Shown: positions 23,449 through 31,619 of the stretch, one piece after another | How the letters are laid out: every line of letters begins with the position of its first letter | Numbering within the stretch: the stretch's first letter is position 1 | Assembly: GCA_905221605.1 (NCBI GenBank) | Contig: CAJNDS010000001.1 | Span: forward strand, 2,278,525 to 2,342,524 | Reading direction: 5' to 3' | DNA: 64,000 nt | Origin: Symbiodinium natans | Taxonomy: Eukaryota; Sar; Dinophyceae; Suessiales; Symbiodiniaceae | Program-made: the position numbers and the translations under genes | Notes under the pieces: model-generated | Databases searched by the model: none | What the model saw: the letters and a program-made list of their open reading frames with translations, nothing else | What the model was told of the DNA's origin: nothing

Positions 23449-24273
23449 TTAACTGCTTATTGTTCTTCTACTGCTTCTACTCCTAATGTATTCTATTGTT
23501 TCCTGTGAACGTCTTGAACTTATTACACTATGTGGTGGTGTTGCTTCTTCAATATATTCAATTGTTCTATCACTTGGAACGGAACTTTGAACTGTTTCAG
23601 GAGGTGATGAATGAATATATTCACTTAATGCCTCTTCTTCAACTGGTAATAATACACTTCTGTTTGAACTTCTTCTAGAACTTGATGATGAAGGCTCATA
23701 AGATTTTTTAACATTCATAGGTAAATCATCGTCGCTCTCTTGGCTTCTCATAGATGCTTCAGGCTGTACAATAATTTGTTCTTCATCAGTATCTATTTGT
23801 TGCCTTCTGCTTCTCATTTCTTCTCTTTCTTCTTTAAATTCGTCCTCGCCAAACATAGCATCATAAACTCTAGACATTAATGACTTTTTCTGTGGTTGTT
23901 CTCGTTCTCTATCCCTTTCTTGTTGTTTCTCACTACTTTTTATACTTGATACACTTTCATCTGTTTGTCTCTGTTTAACGTCGCGAATGCCTCGCGAGGC
24001 TTCTGCCGAAGCGTCTTCTTCTAATGATTTCATACTTTCACTTTCTGTTATGCTTGGTGTTTCATTGAATACATCCGTTTGCGTTCCCTTATTAGGGTTA
24101 TCATTCATTATTATTGTCTTCTTATCATACTTACCTAAGTCAAAGTCATCAAAATTAACATCATCTAATAATAAACCTTGTTGTGTTCTTCTCTCTTTCT
24201 CTGGTAATATTCTTAATCTTCTTGTTCTTGCTTCCCTTTCTATTTCTTCATATGTTGGGCGTAATCTTAACAT
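23449..24273 (-). CDS. PLV protein with RLRPTY N-terminal module, disordered C-terminus
   Basis: 274 residues. The first 60 share a module with the neighbour at 24296: LRLRPTYEE at 2-10 and VNFDDFDLGKYDKK at about 38-51, against LRLRPTYDE and IDFLGLKK there. The rest is highly charged, Ser/Glu/Arg-rich and probably disordered, with repeated ETIEYI and SSRRS segments. No catalytic motif. The position between integrase and capsid-associated genes and the pairing with a paralog suggest a structural or scaffold role, which is inference. No TCTA or CTTAAAG was found close to its start; the upstream region is simply AT-rich (ataaaatataagtattaata). Confidence 0.75.
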   Translation of the reverse strand: MLRLRPTYEEIEREARTRRLRILPEKERRTQQGLLLDDVNFDDFDLGKYDKKTIIMNDNPNKGTQTDVFNETPSITESESMKSLEEDASAEASRGIRDVKQRQTDESVSSIKSSEKQQERDREREQPQKKSLMSRVYDAMFGEDEFKEEREEMRSRRQQIDTDEEQIIVQPEASMRSQESDDDLPMNVKKSYEPSSSSSRRSSNRSVLLPVEEEALSEYIHSSPPETVQSSVPSDRTIEYIEEATPPHSVISSRRSQETIEYIRSRSSRRTISS

Positions 24274-24295
24274 TATTATTAATACTTATATTTTA

Positions 24296-25351
24296 TCAAG
24301 GTAAAAATGATTTTGCTACTGCTGTTGCCCCCGCTTTTACTAGTGTTTCAACACCTGCTTTTGCTCCTGCTACTGCTATGTCTCTTAAAGGTGTTTGGGA
24401 TGCTGTTTGTGAAGGGACTACTGCACCTACTCCACTTGATGATGATGCTGATGGTTCTACCCTTTTGGATTTTACTCGTCTTCTCTCTCTTTTAAATAAC
24501 TTTATTTTACGACTTAATTTAGCACTGTCAAAATCTGCTTTCCATTCATCTTTTTCTATATGACCCTGTATGATTGATACTAAATATTGCTTCTTTCTCT
24601 GGTCTGGTAATTGATTTAAGATATCTACCATTTCATCTGTAAACAAATCTCTAACAAACAACTGAAACATTAATCCTCTATAATTAACGCTATCATCGTT
24701 GAATACTTGGTCAGGGTCAAAACTATGTGTGTATGCTACTTTTTGTTCTAGTGCGGTTATTTCTTCGTCTTCTTCACTATCCTCTGCTTGTGGTGGTGCT
24801 GGTAATGACGGGGGATAACCTTGATTACTTTGAACTGGAACATCCATTGAATGAACTTCAACACCTGCCGGTAATGATTGATGATGAACATCGTCTAAAT
24901 CACTTTTAGCATCTTCTACATCTTTTCTTTGTTCTGATAAAAACTCCAATTTCTTCAATGCACCATCTAAAGCTATAATAGCAGATGGAAAATCGTTTTC
25001 TTCTTCTTCTTCCATTCCTTCATAAACTTCTAATGGTGTATCATATCCGCTAGATGTTGCACTTGTTTGCGCTCCTGCTACAGCAGTTGATACACCATTC
25101 ATAACACCGTGATGATTTAATTGTGCTCTTCTTAAATCATTCTTAACTTTATCCTCTTCTTGCTTCTTCAATCCTAAAAAATCAATGTTATCAAATTGAC
25201 TTCCAAACTGGTTATTTCTAAATAATGTTGCTCTTCTGTCTATTACTTGTTCTATTGATGGTCTATTCGGGTCTCCTTGACTTTCAATCATACCCACCAA
25301 TTCATCATAAGTAGGTCTTAATCTTAACTCAGATTTTAATGTTTTTATCAT
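24296..25351 (-). CDS. PLV protein with RLRPTY N-terminal module (351 aa)
   Basis: 351 residues. The N-terminal module (SELRLRPTYDELVGMIES at 8-25, then FDNIDFLGLKK) is shared with the gene at 23449. An acidic, Pro/Ser-rich middle follows. About 220-300 is a compact helical region (LMFQLFVRDLFTDEMVDILN). The C-terminus (about 318-351) is small-residue and amphipathic (AGAKAGVETLVKAGATAVAK), which could insert in a membrane or act like the small internal peptides of capsids. TCTA lies 15 nt before the start. I do not recognise the family. Placed 22 bp upstream of its paralog, it probably arose with it by tandem duplication. Confidence 0.78.
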   Translation of the reverse strand: MIKTLKSELRLRPTYDELVGMIESQGDPNRPSIEQVIDRRATLFRNNQFGSQFDNIDFLGLKKQEEDKVKNDLRRAQLNHHGVMNGVSTAVAGAQTSATSSGYDTPLEVYEGMEEEEENDFPSAIIALDGALKKLEFLSEQRKDVEDAKSDLDDVHHQSLPAGVEVHSMDVPVQSNQGYPPSLPAPPQAEDSEEDEEITALEQKVAYTHSFDPDQVFNDDSVNYRGLMFQLFVRDLFTDEMVDILNQLPDQRKKQYLVSIIQGHIEKDEWKADFDSAKLSRKIKLFKRERRRVKSKRVEPSASSSSGVGAVVPSQTASQTPLRDIAVAGAKAGVETLVKAGATAVAKSFLP

Positions 25352-25380
25352 TATTATATTTGAAGTTAGATTTTAATTAA

Positions 25381-25701
25381 TTATATTAAATTTGCCATAA
25401 TCGTTTTTAATTCACCTTGTTTTTTCTTTAGCTCTTCTTTTGTTCTTACTGGCATCATAGGTCGCTCTAATTGTCTGTTTATATCATCTATTTGACCCTG
25501 ATATAAACTTTTCTTTTGGTGTTGCACCCAATCATTCCTCATAGCAATATTTTTACCTCTATTTTCTGCTTCTTCAACTCTTAATTTTAAGTCTTCTAAA
25601 TATTTTTTCCTACTTGCTACTCCTATAGTATCTTCTAAATCATAGTATTGTTGCACCTGTGGCATTCGCTTAAACTCTGGTTTACTCTTAAACATACTCA
25701 T
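25381..25701 (-). CDS. Small coiled-coil PLV protein
   Basis: 106 residues, almost wholly helical and charged. Heptad-like stretches lie at about 25-50 (YLEDLKLRVEEAENRGK) and 68-100 (DDINRQLERP, then KEELKKKQGELKTIM). No catalytic or membrane motif. The start could also be Met3 (MSMFKSK). TCTA lies 14 nt before the first Met, within a very AT-rich leader. Same strand as its neighbours, 29 bp from the next gene. A structural or scaffolding role is plausible but unproven. Confidence 0.7.
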   Translation of the reverse strand: MSMFKSKPEFKRMPQVQQYYDLEDTIGVASRKKYLEDLKLRVEEAENRGKNIAMRNDWVQHQKKSLYQGQIDDINRQLERPMMPVRTKEELKKKQGELKTIMANLI

Positions 25702-25750
25702 ATTATTAATAATATTAGATTATAAATATTATTAATAATTATTTCATTCT

Positions 25751-26104
25751 TTATTTAAAGAACTGAAGCGCTTCTTCAGGAAAATCAATAACATATTTGT
25801 CAATCTCATTCAACAACATTTTTACAGTGTCTTCATCAAGAAACTCATACTGATTATTGTTTAAATGCTCTTTCAGTTCGTTTAGTGGTGGTAGTTGTTT
25901 TGCAACAGGTTTTTCAGTTCTAATACACGCTTGTAAAACGACAAATTGCTTCATAAGTTCGTCATTGGTATCATAACCCTTAACATTTGATAAATAATGA
26001 TAACAGTAATTTTCAATTATACAACATTTCTCATCTGTGTCAAATGTTTTCATTTTTAATAGTTCATTTCTTACTATTTCCGCCCTTTCAATATCACTCT
26101 TCAT
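25751..26104 (-). CDS. PLV protein of unknown function (117 aa)
   Basis: 117 residues, acidic and helical (SDIERAEIVRNELLKMKTF, then ENYCYHYLSNVKGYDTN). No motif recognised. The gene is bracketed by others on the same strand in the block that leads back from the penton gene. Its frame is intact. The upstream sequence (aaacgaaatactatatat before the ATG) has no TCTA or CTTAAAG. Confidence 0.65.
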   Translation of the reverse strand: MKSDIERAEIVRNELLKMKTFDTDEKCCIIENYCYHYLSNVKGYDTNDELMKQFVVLQACIRTEKPVAKQLPPLNELKEHLNNNQYEFLDEDTVKMLLNEIDKYVIDFPEEALQFFK

Positions 26105-26128
26105 ATATATAGTATTTCGTTTTAACCT

Positions 26129-26737
26129 TTAAAACATACTCGTTTTAAACCTTGCTATCTTTTCCATCTTTTCCTGTTGTTTTGCTCTTCTTATTTCTGC
26201 ATACGATGATGCTAAAAGTTCTCTTGCTGTTGGGATTCTTGGTGGTGGTTCGCGTATGCTACACGAAACTTCGTGTTCTGGTTCAGACATTCTAACAGGT
26301 TTTGTCGGTTGTTGTTGTATTTGTTCTTCTTTAGGTTTTTTATTTTCATATTTAGTTTTCATTTCTTCTTCAATTTCTTTTCTCATTTGTTCCTTTAATT
26401 TAGTCCCATATGAATTTTGTTGTTTGTTTATTGGTCTTGTTTCTGTTGGTTGGCCTTTGCAATTTCTCGGGTGTGAGTGTCGTAATGACTTTGGTAACAT
26501 CTTTTTATCACAATCAGGACAGGATACTAGTTCTACAACTTTAACACTTCTCGCTTGTTTCTTTGGTTTTGCTTTTGGTTTTGCTTCTTCAGTGTCTTTA
26601 ATTGGTTCTTCTTTAGTTGCTTCTTCAGTTTCTTTAATTGGTTCTTCTTTAGTTGCTTCTTCAATAACTTCATTAACCACTTCTTTAGTCTCTTCTTCAT
26701 TTTTGACCTCCTCAACATCCTCATTAATTGTTTCCAT
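26129..26737 (-). CDS. PLV zinc-finger protein with acidic repeats
   Basis: 202 residues. About 1-55 are Glu/Lys-rich with a near-perfect repeat (EEATKEEPIK twice). A basic stretch (PKAKPKKQARSVK) leads into a zinc finger at about 73-94, CPDCDKKMLPKSLRH, ending HPRNC. The remainder is basic and helical (EQMRKEIEEEMKTKYENKK). The finger suggests nucleic-acid binding; the acidic repeats suggest a flexible arm. TCTA is present 6-10 nt from the start, next to a TATAAATAA stretch. It lies just downstream of the penton gene. Confidence 0.72.
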   Translation of the reverse strand: METINEDVEEVKNEEETKEVVNEVIEEATKEEPIKETEEATKEEPIKDTEEAKPKAKPKKQARSVKVVELVSCPDCDKKMLPKSLRHSHPRNCKGQPTETRPINKQQNSYGTKLKEQMRKEIEEEMKTKYENKKPKEEQIQQQPTKPVRMSEPEHEVSCSIREPPPRIPTARELLASSYAEIRRAKQQEKMEKIARFKTSMF

Positions 26738-26754
26738 ATTTTCTAGATAGAAAA

Positions 26755-27600
26755 TTATTTATACATTTTAACCCCTAAAAATGTTAAACTGAATGAGATG
26801 TCAACATCATTTAAATTCACTACCTGATTTAAATTATTAGTAAGTTTTATATTCAATCGGCGAAGCATTTTACCTGATACATCAATATTATCAAAAGTGC
26901 TTAACTCGTTGTCGTTTATAATCCCTAAATATGGCACTGTTACATTTATTTTCTTTATAATACTTGAATTACCCGCTACCGTTAATTGGTTGTAGTTGCT
27001 AATTTCATTACAATGTAAATATATATTTTTAACTGGCGTTAAATCAATAAACCCTGTTATAAAAGGCACTACATTAGTTGAAGCATCATAAGCTGTTATA
27101 TAATTGCTTAAAACCCTATTTATTGAGTTTACATTGTTAGCGTCAACGACTTGAACGAACCTTTCAGTATCTTGAAGAACATCAGCATCTGTTAAAACAT
27201 TATATATTACTTCTGGGTAATTGCTTATTATTTGAATTTTGTTAAGGGTAGATAAATAAGATACTGAAAATGAGTTAGTCCTACCACCACTATCAAGCGT
27301 GTTTAATGCTGTTTCTAGTTGTGTTGCTAATTCAGTCGCTGTATAATTACCTACTGGGTTTATTAATTTTCTGTAATTCACGCCTTGTGGTGTAGCAGGT
27401 GGCAGTATTCCTTCCATTATATAAAAGTTGTTATTGGTTTCATTTATTGAATACCAAGAATGAGGAATGCTTACCTCGTGTATTTGACATAGCATATTAT
27501 CTTCAAGTTGAACTGTTTCAGGTAAATCAATTGTAAAATCGGACGGAGTGCCACTCACTTTATAACTACTATCAATATATACTTTTTTAAACTTAAGCAT
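26755..27600 (-). CDS. Probable penton (minor capsid) protein
   Basis: 281 residues. The N-terminus (KVYIDSSYKVSGTPSDFTID, about 6-25) has the ID(S)-x-Y/F-x-x-SGTxxDF pattern typical of penton proteins of Polintons and PLVs. The rest is beta-rich with Asn/Thr-rich loops, consistent with a jelly roll, and the length fits. It would occupy the fivefold vertices of the capsid built by the protein at 29259. It is transcribed divergently from the lipase-like gene with a 40-bp gap. The assignment rests on the N-terminal signature and size; a structure prediction would settle it. Confidence 0.72.
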   Translation of the reverse strand: MLKFKKVYIDSSYKVSGTPSDFTIDLPETVQLEDNMLCQIHEVSIPHSWYSINETNNNFYIMEGILPPATPQGVNYRKLINPVGNYTATELATQLETALNTLDSGGRTNSFSVSYLSTLNKIQIISNYPEVIYNVLTDADVLQDTERFVQVVDANNVNSINRVLSNYITAYDASTNVVPFITGFIDLTPVKNIYLHCNEISNYNQLTVAGNSSIIKKINVTVPYLGIINDNELSTFDNIDVSGKMLRRLNIKLTNNLNQVVNLNDVDISFSLTFLGVKMYK

Positions 27601-27640
27601 TATTAATTAACTTACAAAATAATTTATAAGTTATTTTATA

Positions 27641-28285
27641 ATGCATAAACATAAAAGAAGAAATGAAGGCGTTTTATATGAAGCGCCTAAAACAAGAAAT
27701 AAAATAAGTGATGATGTTAGGGAAGAGTTAGCAGGAACTGAATATATACCGACGGATACTTATGGATTAAAAAGAGCATACGAAGACCCTGACGGGATTT
27801 ATAGGGACGGAGAGACTTTATATATAGCAGGAACAAAATCACTTTCAGACGCGATAGACGATTTAAAATTACCATTTTATCAGACACGAAACACAAAAAG
27901 ATATAAAGATGTTGATAATTTTATTCAAGATTATGCTATTGATATTGATGGTAAAAAGAATTATGGCATAAAAAATATAGTGTCTCATTCATTAGGCTCG
28001 GCGGTAGGACAACAAATAAATAGTGATTATGGCAATATATTTCAAACAAGAAGTTATGGTGCTCCTTTTGTATCAAGGCAACGACCAGATGAGACAGGGC
28101 AAAATTTGAGAATAAGAGGTTCAAACGACGTAGTGAGTATGTTCGACCGAGGAGCGATTACAATTCCAAAAGGTTCTTTAAATCCATTGTTTAATCATGA
28201 ATATGCTGACATTGCTAACGTTCATAATAAAGAAGGTAATCTACCTATAACACAAGAAGAGTTTATGCAACAATTTGAAACATAA
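27641..28285 (+). CDS. Lipase-like alpha/beta hydrolase
   Basis: 214 residues. A class 3 lipase-like core with the nucleophile elbow IVSHSLGSA (S117, first Gly of GxSxG replaced by Ser). The acid is probably D163 (GSNDVVSMFD) and the base H186 (LFNHEYAD); SYGAPFVS at 138-145 is also typical of the fold. No signal peptide. It may act on host membrane lipid during entry or exit; that is inference from activity and from its place beside capsid genes. Shorter than cellular class 3 lipases, so perhaps a minimal domain. Family assignment is likely, substrate unknown. Confidence 0.7.
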   Translation: MHKHKRRNEGVLYEAPKTRNKISDDVREELAGTEYIPTDTYGLKRAYEDPDGIYRDGETLYIAGTKSLSDAIDDLKLPFYQTRNTKRYKDVDNFIQDYAIDIDGKKNYGIKNIVSHSLGSAVGQQINSDYGNIFQTRSYGAPFVSRQRPDETGQNLRIRGSNDVVSMFDRGAITIPKGSLNPLFNHEYADIANVHNKEGNLPITQEEFMQQFET

Positions 28286-28324
28286 TTAAAGAAATAAAAG
28301 TATAATATAGTATTATACAACCCA

Positions 28325-28957
28325 ATGCCACTGAAAGCAATTGATTACTCCAACACATACTTTTACAAAATTGTTTGTAAAGATTTAAGCATCAAAGACA
28401 CGTATGTCGGTCATACTACTGATTTTAAGACAAGAAAGAATAGACACAAACAAGCCTGTGTTAATCCTAAAAACAAACATCATTACCTTTATGTGTATCA
28501 GTTTATACGGGAAAATAACGGATGGAATAATTGGGAAATGGTGCTCATTGATACATTAAAGTTGGACAACCGTTTAGAGGCGTTAAAAAAGGAGAGGGAA
28601 TACATTGAACAACTAAATGCTTCATTAAATCAAGCCAGACCATTTACAACCGACGAAGAGAGAGAAGAAGTTAAAAAAACTTGGAGAGAAAATAATAGGG
28701 ATAAGTTAAATGAGCAGTTGAATGCCATAAACAAGAGACTTCGTAAGGAACACCCAGAAAGATTTAAAGAGTATGACCGTAAGAAACGAGAATTACACGG
28801 TGATAAAATGAGGGAGAGACAAAAGGAAAAAGTCGTTTGTGAATGTGGTGCTATTGTATGTAGAAGGGTTAAGGCAAGACATATAAGAAGTAAAAAACAT
28901 CAAGAAGCATTAAATAATCTAAATCTAAATAATAGTAATAATGTACAACTCTTGTAG
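28325..28957 (+). CDS. GIY-YIG endonuclease with C-terminal zinc finger
   Basis: 210 residues. A GIY-YIG nuclease domain at about 10-95, with the two signature tyrosines in variant form (FYKIVCKD and TYVGHTTDF), the conserved Arg region (KTRKNRHK) and a Glu (REYIEQLNA). A basic linker (about 115-170) and a Cys2His2-like finger (CECGAIVCRR, then KARHIRSKKHQ) follow. GIY-YIG proteins of this plan act as homing or repair nucleases. It sits just upstream of the capsid gene. A frameshifted relative lies just downstream of that gene (30742-31580). The frame is intact and a TATA-like tataatatag lies upstream. Confidence 0.88.
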   Translation: MPLKAIDYSNTYFYKIVCKDLSIKDTYVGHTTDFKTRKNRHKQACVNPKNKHHYLYVYQFIRENNGWNNWEMVLIDTLKLDNRLEALKKEREYIEQLNASLNQARPFTTDEEREEVKKTWRENNRDKLNEQLNAINKRLRKEHPERFKEYDRKKRELHGDKMRERQKEKVVCECGAIVCRRVKARHIRSKKHQEALNNLNLNNSNNVQLL

Positions 28958-28965
28958 AGTTCTAG

Positions 28966-29008
28966 ATTTATTAATATATTTGAGAAAATCTCAAATATAT
29001 TAATAAAT
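28966..29008. terminator. Perfect 20-bp hairpin
   Basis: Arms 28966-28985 and 28989-29008 are perfectly complementary around a 3-nt loop (aaa). It lies 9 bp after the stop of the GIY-YIG gene. It fits a 3'-end signal for compact viral transcripts; as in some giant viruses, a palindrome could direct transcript cleavage. Confidence 0.6.
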
Positions 29009-29198
29009 GTACCATTACAAAGCGACAACATATCAACAACTGGAGAAGCAACCGAAGGAGAAGAAGTTCAAACAGAACAGTTATGAAGAGGTACGAAAGT
29101 TAGTAGAAGATGGAGACGATAATAATATAGTTAAAGAAGTTAAAAACAAAAAGAAAAATAATAAAGAAATTTCATATAATTTTAAATTATTTGATTAA
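29007..29198 (+). CDS. Small basic ORF upstream of capsid gene
   Basis: 63 residues, Lys-rich (EKQPKEKKFKQNSYEEVRK), no motif. Its ATG overlaps the distal arm of the 28966 hairpin, and it ends in a second AT-rich palindrome at about 29187-29216. It could be a genuine small gene or an incidental frame in the leader of the capsid gene. Confidence 0.4.
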   Translation: MYHYKATTYQQLEKQPKEKKFKQNSYEEVRKLVEDGDDNNIVKEVKNKKKNNKEISYNFKLFD

Positions 29199-29237
29199 TT
29201 ATTTAAAAATATTTAATCAAATATAATTTAGTTTTTT

Positions 29238-29241
29238 TCTA
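29238..29241 (+). promoter_or_regulatory. TCTA motif before capsid gene
   Basis: ttttttctataaatgaat, with 17 nt between TCTA and the capsid start at 29259. Same arrangement as at 31598 (fibre gene, 18 nt), 33867 (15 nt) and 35360 (12 nt), and on the minus strand before 23001 (19), 25351 (15), 25701 (14) and 35194 (10). Confidence 0.5.
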
Positions 29242-29258
29242 TAAATGAATATATAATT

Positions 29259-30692
29259 ATGGAAACTTTCTCGGTAGAAGATATCCTAATTGACAACCTG
29301 TCATTTAAATTAAACAAAGGTTCAAGTTATATTAATGACCGTCGTTCTGTCAGTTTTTGGCCGTCTGGTAGTAATATTTACAAAAGTGATAGTGGGAACC
29401 GTGTTTTAAAATTTAGTTTAAATGGAGAAGATAACAGTTGGTTAGACCCTCAATCAGTCCGTATTTTCTTTACATTAAAAAATCTTGATGTAGGAGCATT
29501 TGATAATAAAGTCCGTCCATTATCACCTCCTTATTGCTTCTTTAGAAGAATGAGAATTATTGCTGGTAATCAAGTAATAGAAGACTTTGATAATTATAAC
29601 CGTGTCCATCATATGTTTTCTAAAATGATGTCTCAAGGAGCAAGAAAAGATGAAGCAAACGAAGGTTTTGGACAACGGTATGATGATGAAGTGAAAACAT
29701 TAGTTAATAAAGTTGGAACAGAACTGTCGCACGAAGTAAATGGTTTTACTCTTCAAGGTTTCAGGGATACAATGACAGTTGGATTTAAACCATTATGTGG
29801 TTTATTCAGTCAGTTTAAGTATTTACCACTAAAGTATATGGGAAATTTAACAATTGAATTAGAATTGGTAACGAATGCCACTGATTGTATTGTTGATTAT
29901 AGAAACTATCAACTTAATGATGATGTGGGTAATCGGTTTGTTCATAATGTAGACACTGGTGTTGAAGCAGATGCACAAATTAGAAATACAAGCATTCAGT
30001 GGGAAATTAATAATGCCAGAGTTGTCTGTGATGTTTGCACACTTGACAATAATTTAAATAATGAATATGTTAAGCATTTGTTAGAAGGAAAAGGGCTTCC
30101 CATTACTTACACAACATATATTACACAAAGTCAAACTATCAGCAATACAGATAATATAAGCATTCCGGTTATTCGTTCTGTTTCTAAATTAGTAGCATCT
30201 TTTATTACATTTTACAAAGCAGGAGACCCAAGCACAGGATTTGAATATTGTGATAAAGAATTTTGTAGATTTTATCATCCAATGCAAACTTCTGACGAAG
30301 CAGTTGATGGTTTGTATAGTGAAAATAAAGATTTAGAGTTTCAAATTCAATTGGGCTCTAAATTGTATCCAGAGTATCCTTGTCGTTCAATGACTGAATG
30401 CTATTACCATTTACGAAAGGCACTTAATTTACCTATGTTTCATCAACATTCAATGAGTGTAAGTTTTAGACACTATAGAGACCGTCAATTTATCTTTGCC
30501 TTTTCATTTGAAAAAGTGCCTGATAGTAGTTATACAGGGATTAACACAAGAGCAGGACAACAAATGTTAGTTAAAATTAAACCAGCAGGAACATCAATTC
30601 CAACTAATGAAATGCCAGAAAATATTTATATTACGATGCTTTCAGAACAGATATTAGAAATTAAGGATTTAGGTTTAAAAGTTTATGACTGA
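29259..30692 (+). CDS. MCP: Major capsid protein (double jelly roll)
   Basis: 477 residues, in the usual PLV size range. The N-terminal signature SVSFWPSGSNIYKS, then NRVLKFSLNGEDNSWLDPQS and VRIFFTLKN, is characteristic of capsid proteins of the PLV branch. YCFFRRMRIIAGNQVIED and FKYLPLKYMGNLTIELELV continue the jelly-roll strands, and the C-terminus is KDLGLKVYD. It would form the hexons of a T-numbered icosahedral shell together with the penton protein at 26755. The frame is intact with no intron or stop. GIY-YIG genes stand directly on both sides. The TCTA motif 17 nt upstream suggests late expression. Confidence 0.92.
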   Translation: METFSVEDILIDNLSFKLNKGSSYINDRRSVSFWPSGSNIYKSDSGNRVLKFSLNGEDNSWLDPQSVRIFFTLKNLDVGAFDNKVRPLSPPYCFFRRMRIIAGNQVIEDFDNYNRVHHMFSKMMSQGARKDEANEGFGQRYDDEVKTLVNKVGTELSHEVNGFTLQGFRDTMTVGFKPLCGLFSQFKYLPLKYMGNLTIELELVTNATDCIVDYRNYQLNDDVGNRFVHNVDTGVEADAQIRNTSIQWEINNARVVCDVCTLDNNLNNEYVKHLLEGKGLPITYTTYITQSQTISNTDNISIPVIRSVSKLVASFITFYKAGDPSTGFEYCDKEFCRFYHPMQTSDEAVDGLYSENKDLEFQIQLGSKLYPEYPCRSMTECYYHLRKALNLPMFHQHSMSVSFRHYRDRQFIFAFSFEKVPDSSYTGINTRAGQQMLVKIKPAGTSIPTNEMPENIYITMLSEQILEIKDLGLKVYD

Positions 30693-30741
30693 TTTTGAGA
30701 TATATTTAAAGACATATTAACTAATAATATTATCAGGTAAT

Positions 30742-31212
30742 ATGCCATCAAAACCGATTGACTACACTAAAACGCACTTTTATAAAATTGTTTGTAAAGA
30801 TACAGACATAACTGAATGCTATGTTGGTCATACGACTGATTTTTCAAAGCGAAAATCACAACACAAGCGGATGACAACTAATGAAAATGACAGACACTAT
30901 GATATATACCTTTATCAGTTCATTCGTGAAAATGGAGGTTGGGACAATTGGGAAATGATAAATATTGAAACAAGAAGTTGTAAAGATAGTCTGGAAGCGA
31001 AGACAATTGAGCGTGAATGTACTGAAAAATTACAAGCAAACTTAAACAGAGTTAAAGCAGTTGAAACACAAGAAGAAAAAGCAGTTCGTAAAAAACAATG
31101 GGCGGAAGACAACGCTGAAAAAGTTAGAGATTACAACAATATTACCAAGACCATAAAGAAGAACATAATGCATACAGCAAACAATATAGAGAAGAACACC
31201 CTGAAGAAATGA
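30742..31212 (+). pseudogene. GIY-YIG endonuclease, N-terminal part of a frameshifted gene
   Basis: 156 residues. A GIY-YIG domain at about 10-95 (FYKIVCKDTDITECYVGHTT, FSKRKSQHKR, RECTEKLQANLN) closely parallels the intact protein at 28325. The frame changes at about 31135-31140, consistent with loss of one base: beyond this point the -1 frame carries the expected Lys/Glu/Tyr-rich linker, continuous with the next ORF. The last 25 or so residues of this ORF are therefore out of frame. The nuclease domain itself is complete, so it may still be made. A sequencing error or programmed frameshift is possible. Confidence 0.75.
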
Positions 31213-31580
31213 AAGAATACAAAAAGAAATGGTATGAAGAAAACAAAGAAGAGCAATTAGCAAAACAGAAAGAACGATACGAAGAGAATAAAGAACCTAT
31301 ATTAACAAGAAACAAGAAATGGAGAGATGAACACCAAGAAGAACAAAAAGACTACCACAAAAACTATCGTGAAAACAATAAGGAAGCAGTAGCGGAAAGA
31401 AAGAAGAAATGCTATGAAAACAAGAAAGAAGAATATTTACTGAAGAAGCGTGAGTATTACCAAAGTAAAAAGGAAAAACATTTATGTGAATGTGGTTCAA
31501 TGGTTAGTTCATTTGAGAAATCAAGACATCTAAAATCTCAAAAGCATCAAGCATATCTGAATCAAAAACAAGAAAATTAA
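31209..31580 (+). pseudogene. Linker and zinc finger of the frameshifted GIY-YIG gene
   Basis: 123 residues, overlapping the previous ORF by 4 nt (atga). A long basic linker with repeated YEENKE/YENKKE units is followed by a C-terminal finger, CECGSMVSS, then KSRHLKSQKHQAYL, matching that of 28325. The frame remains open upstream of this ATG back to about 31140, where it meets the nuclease ORF. Read together the two make a protein of the same plan as 28325 with a longer linker. The start at 31209 is only the first Met after the shift. Confidence 0.7.
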
Positions 31581-31597
31581 TATTTATAAAATAATTA

Positions 31598-31601
31598 TCT
31601 A
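31598..31601 (+). promoter_or_regulatory. TCTA motif before fibre gene
   Basis: aattatctattttattaata, 18 nt before the start at 31620. Confidence 0.5.
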
Positions 31602-31619
31602 TTTTATTAATATTAACTA

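Noticed and set aside
26256-26750. Plus-strand frame of 164 codons in the virus
   Set aside because: Antisense of the zinc-finger gene at 26129; hydrophobic Ser/Leu composition results from its Glu/Lys codons.
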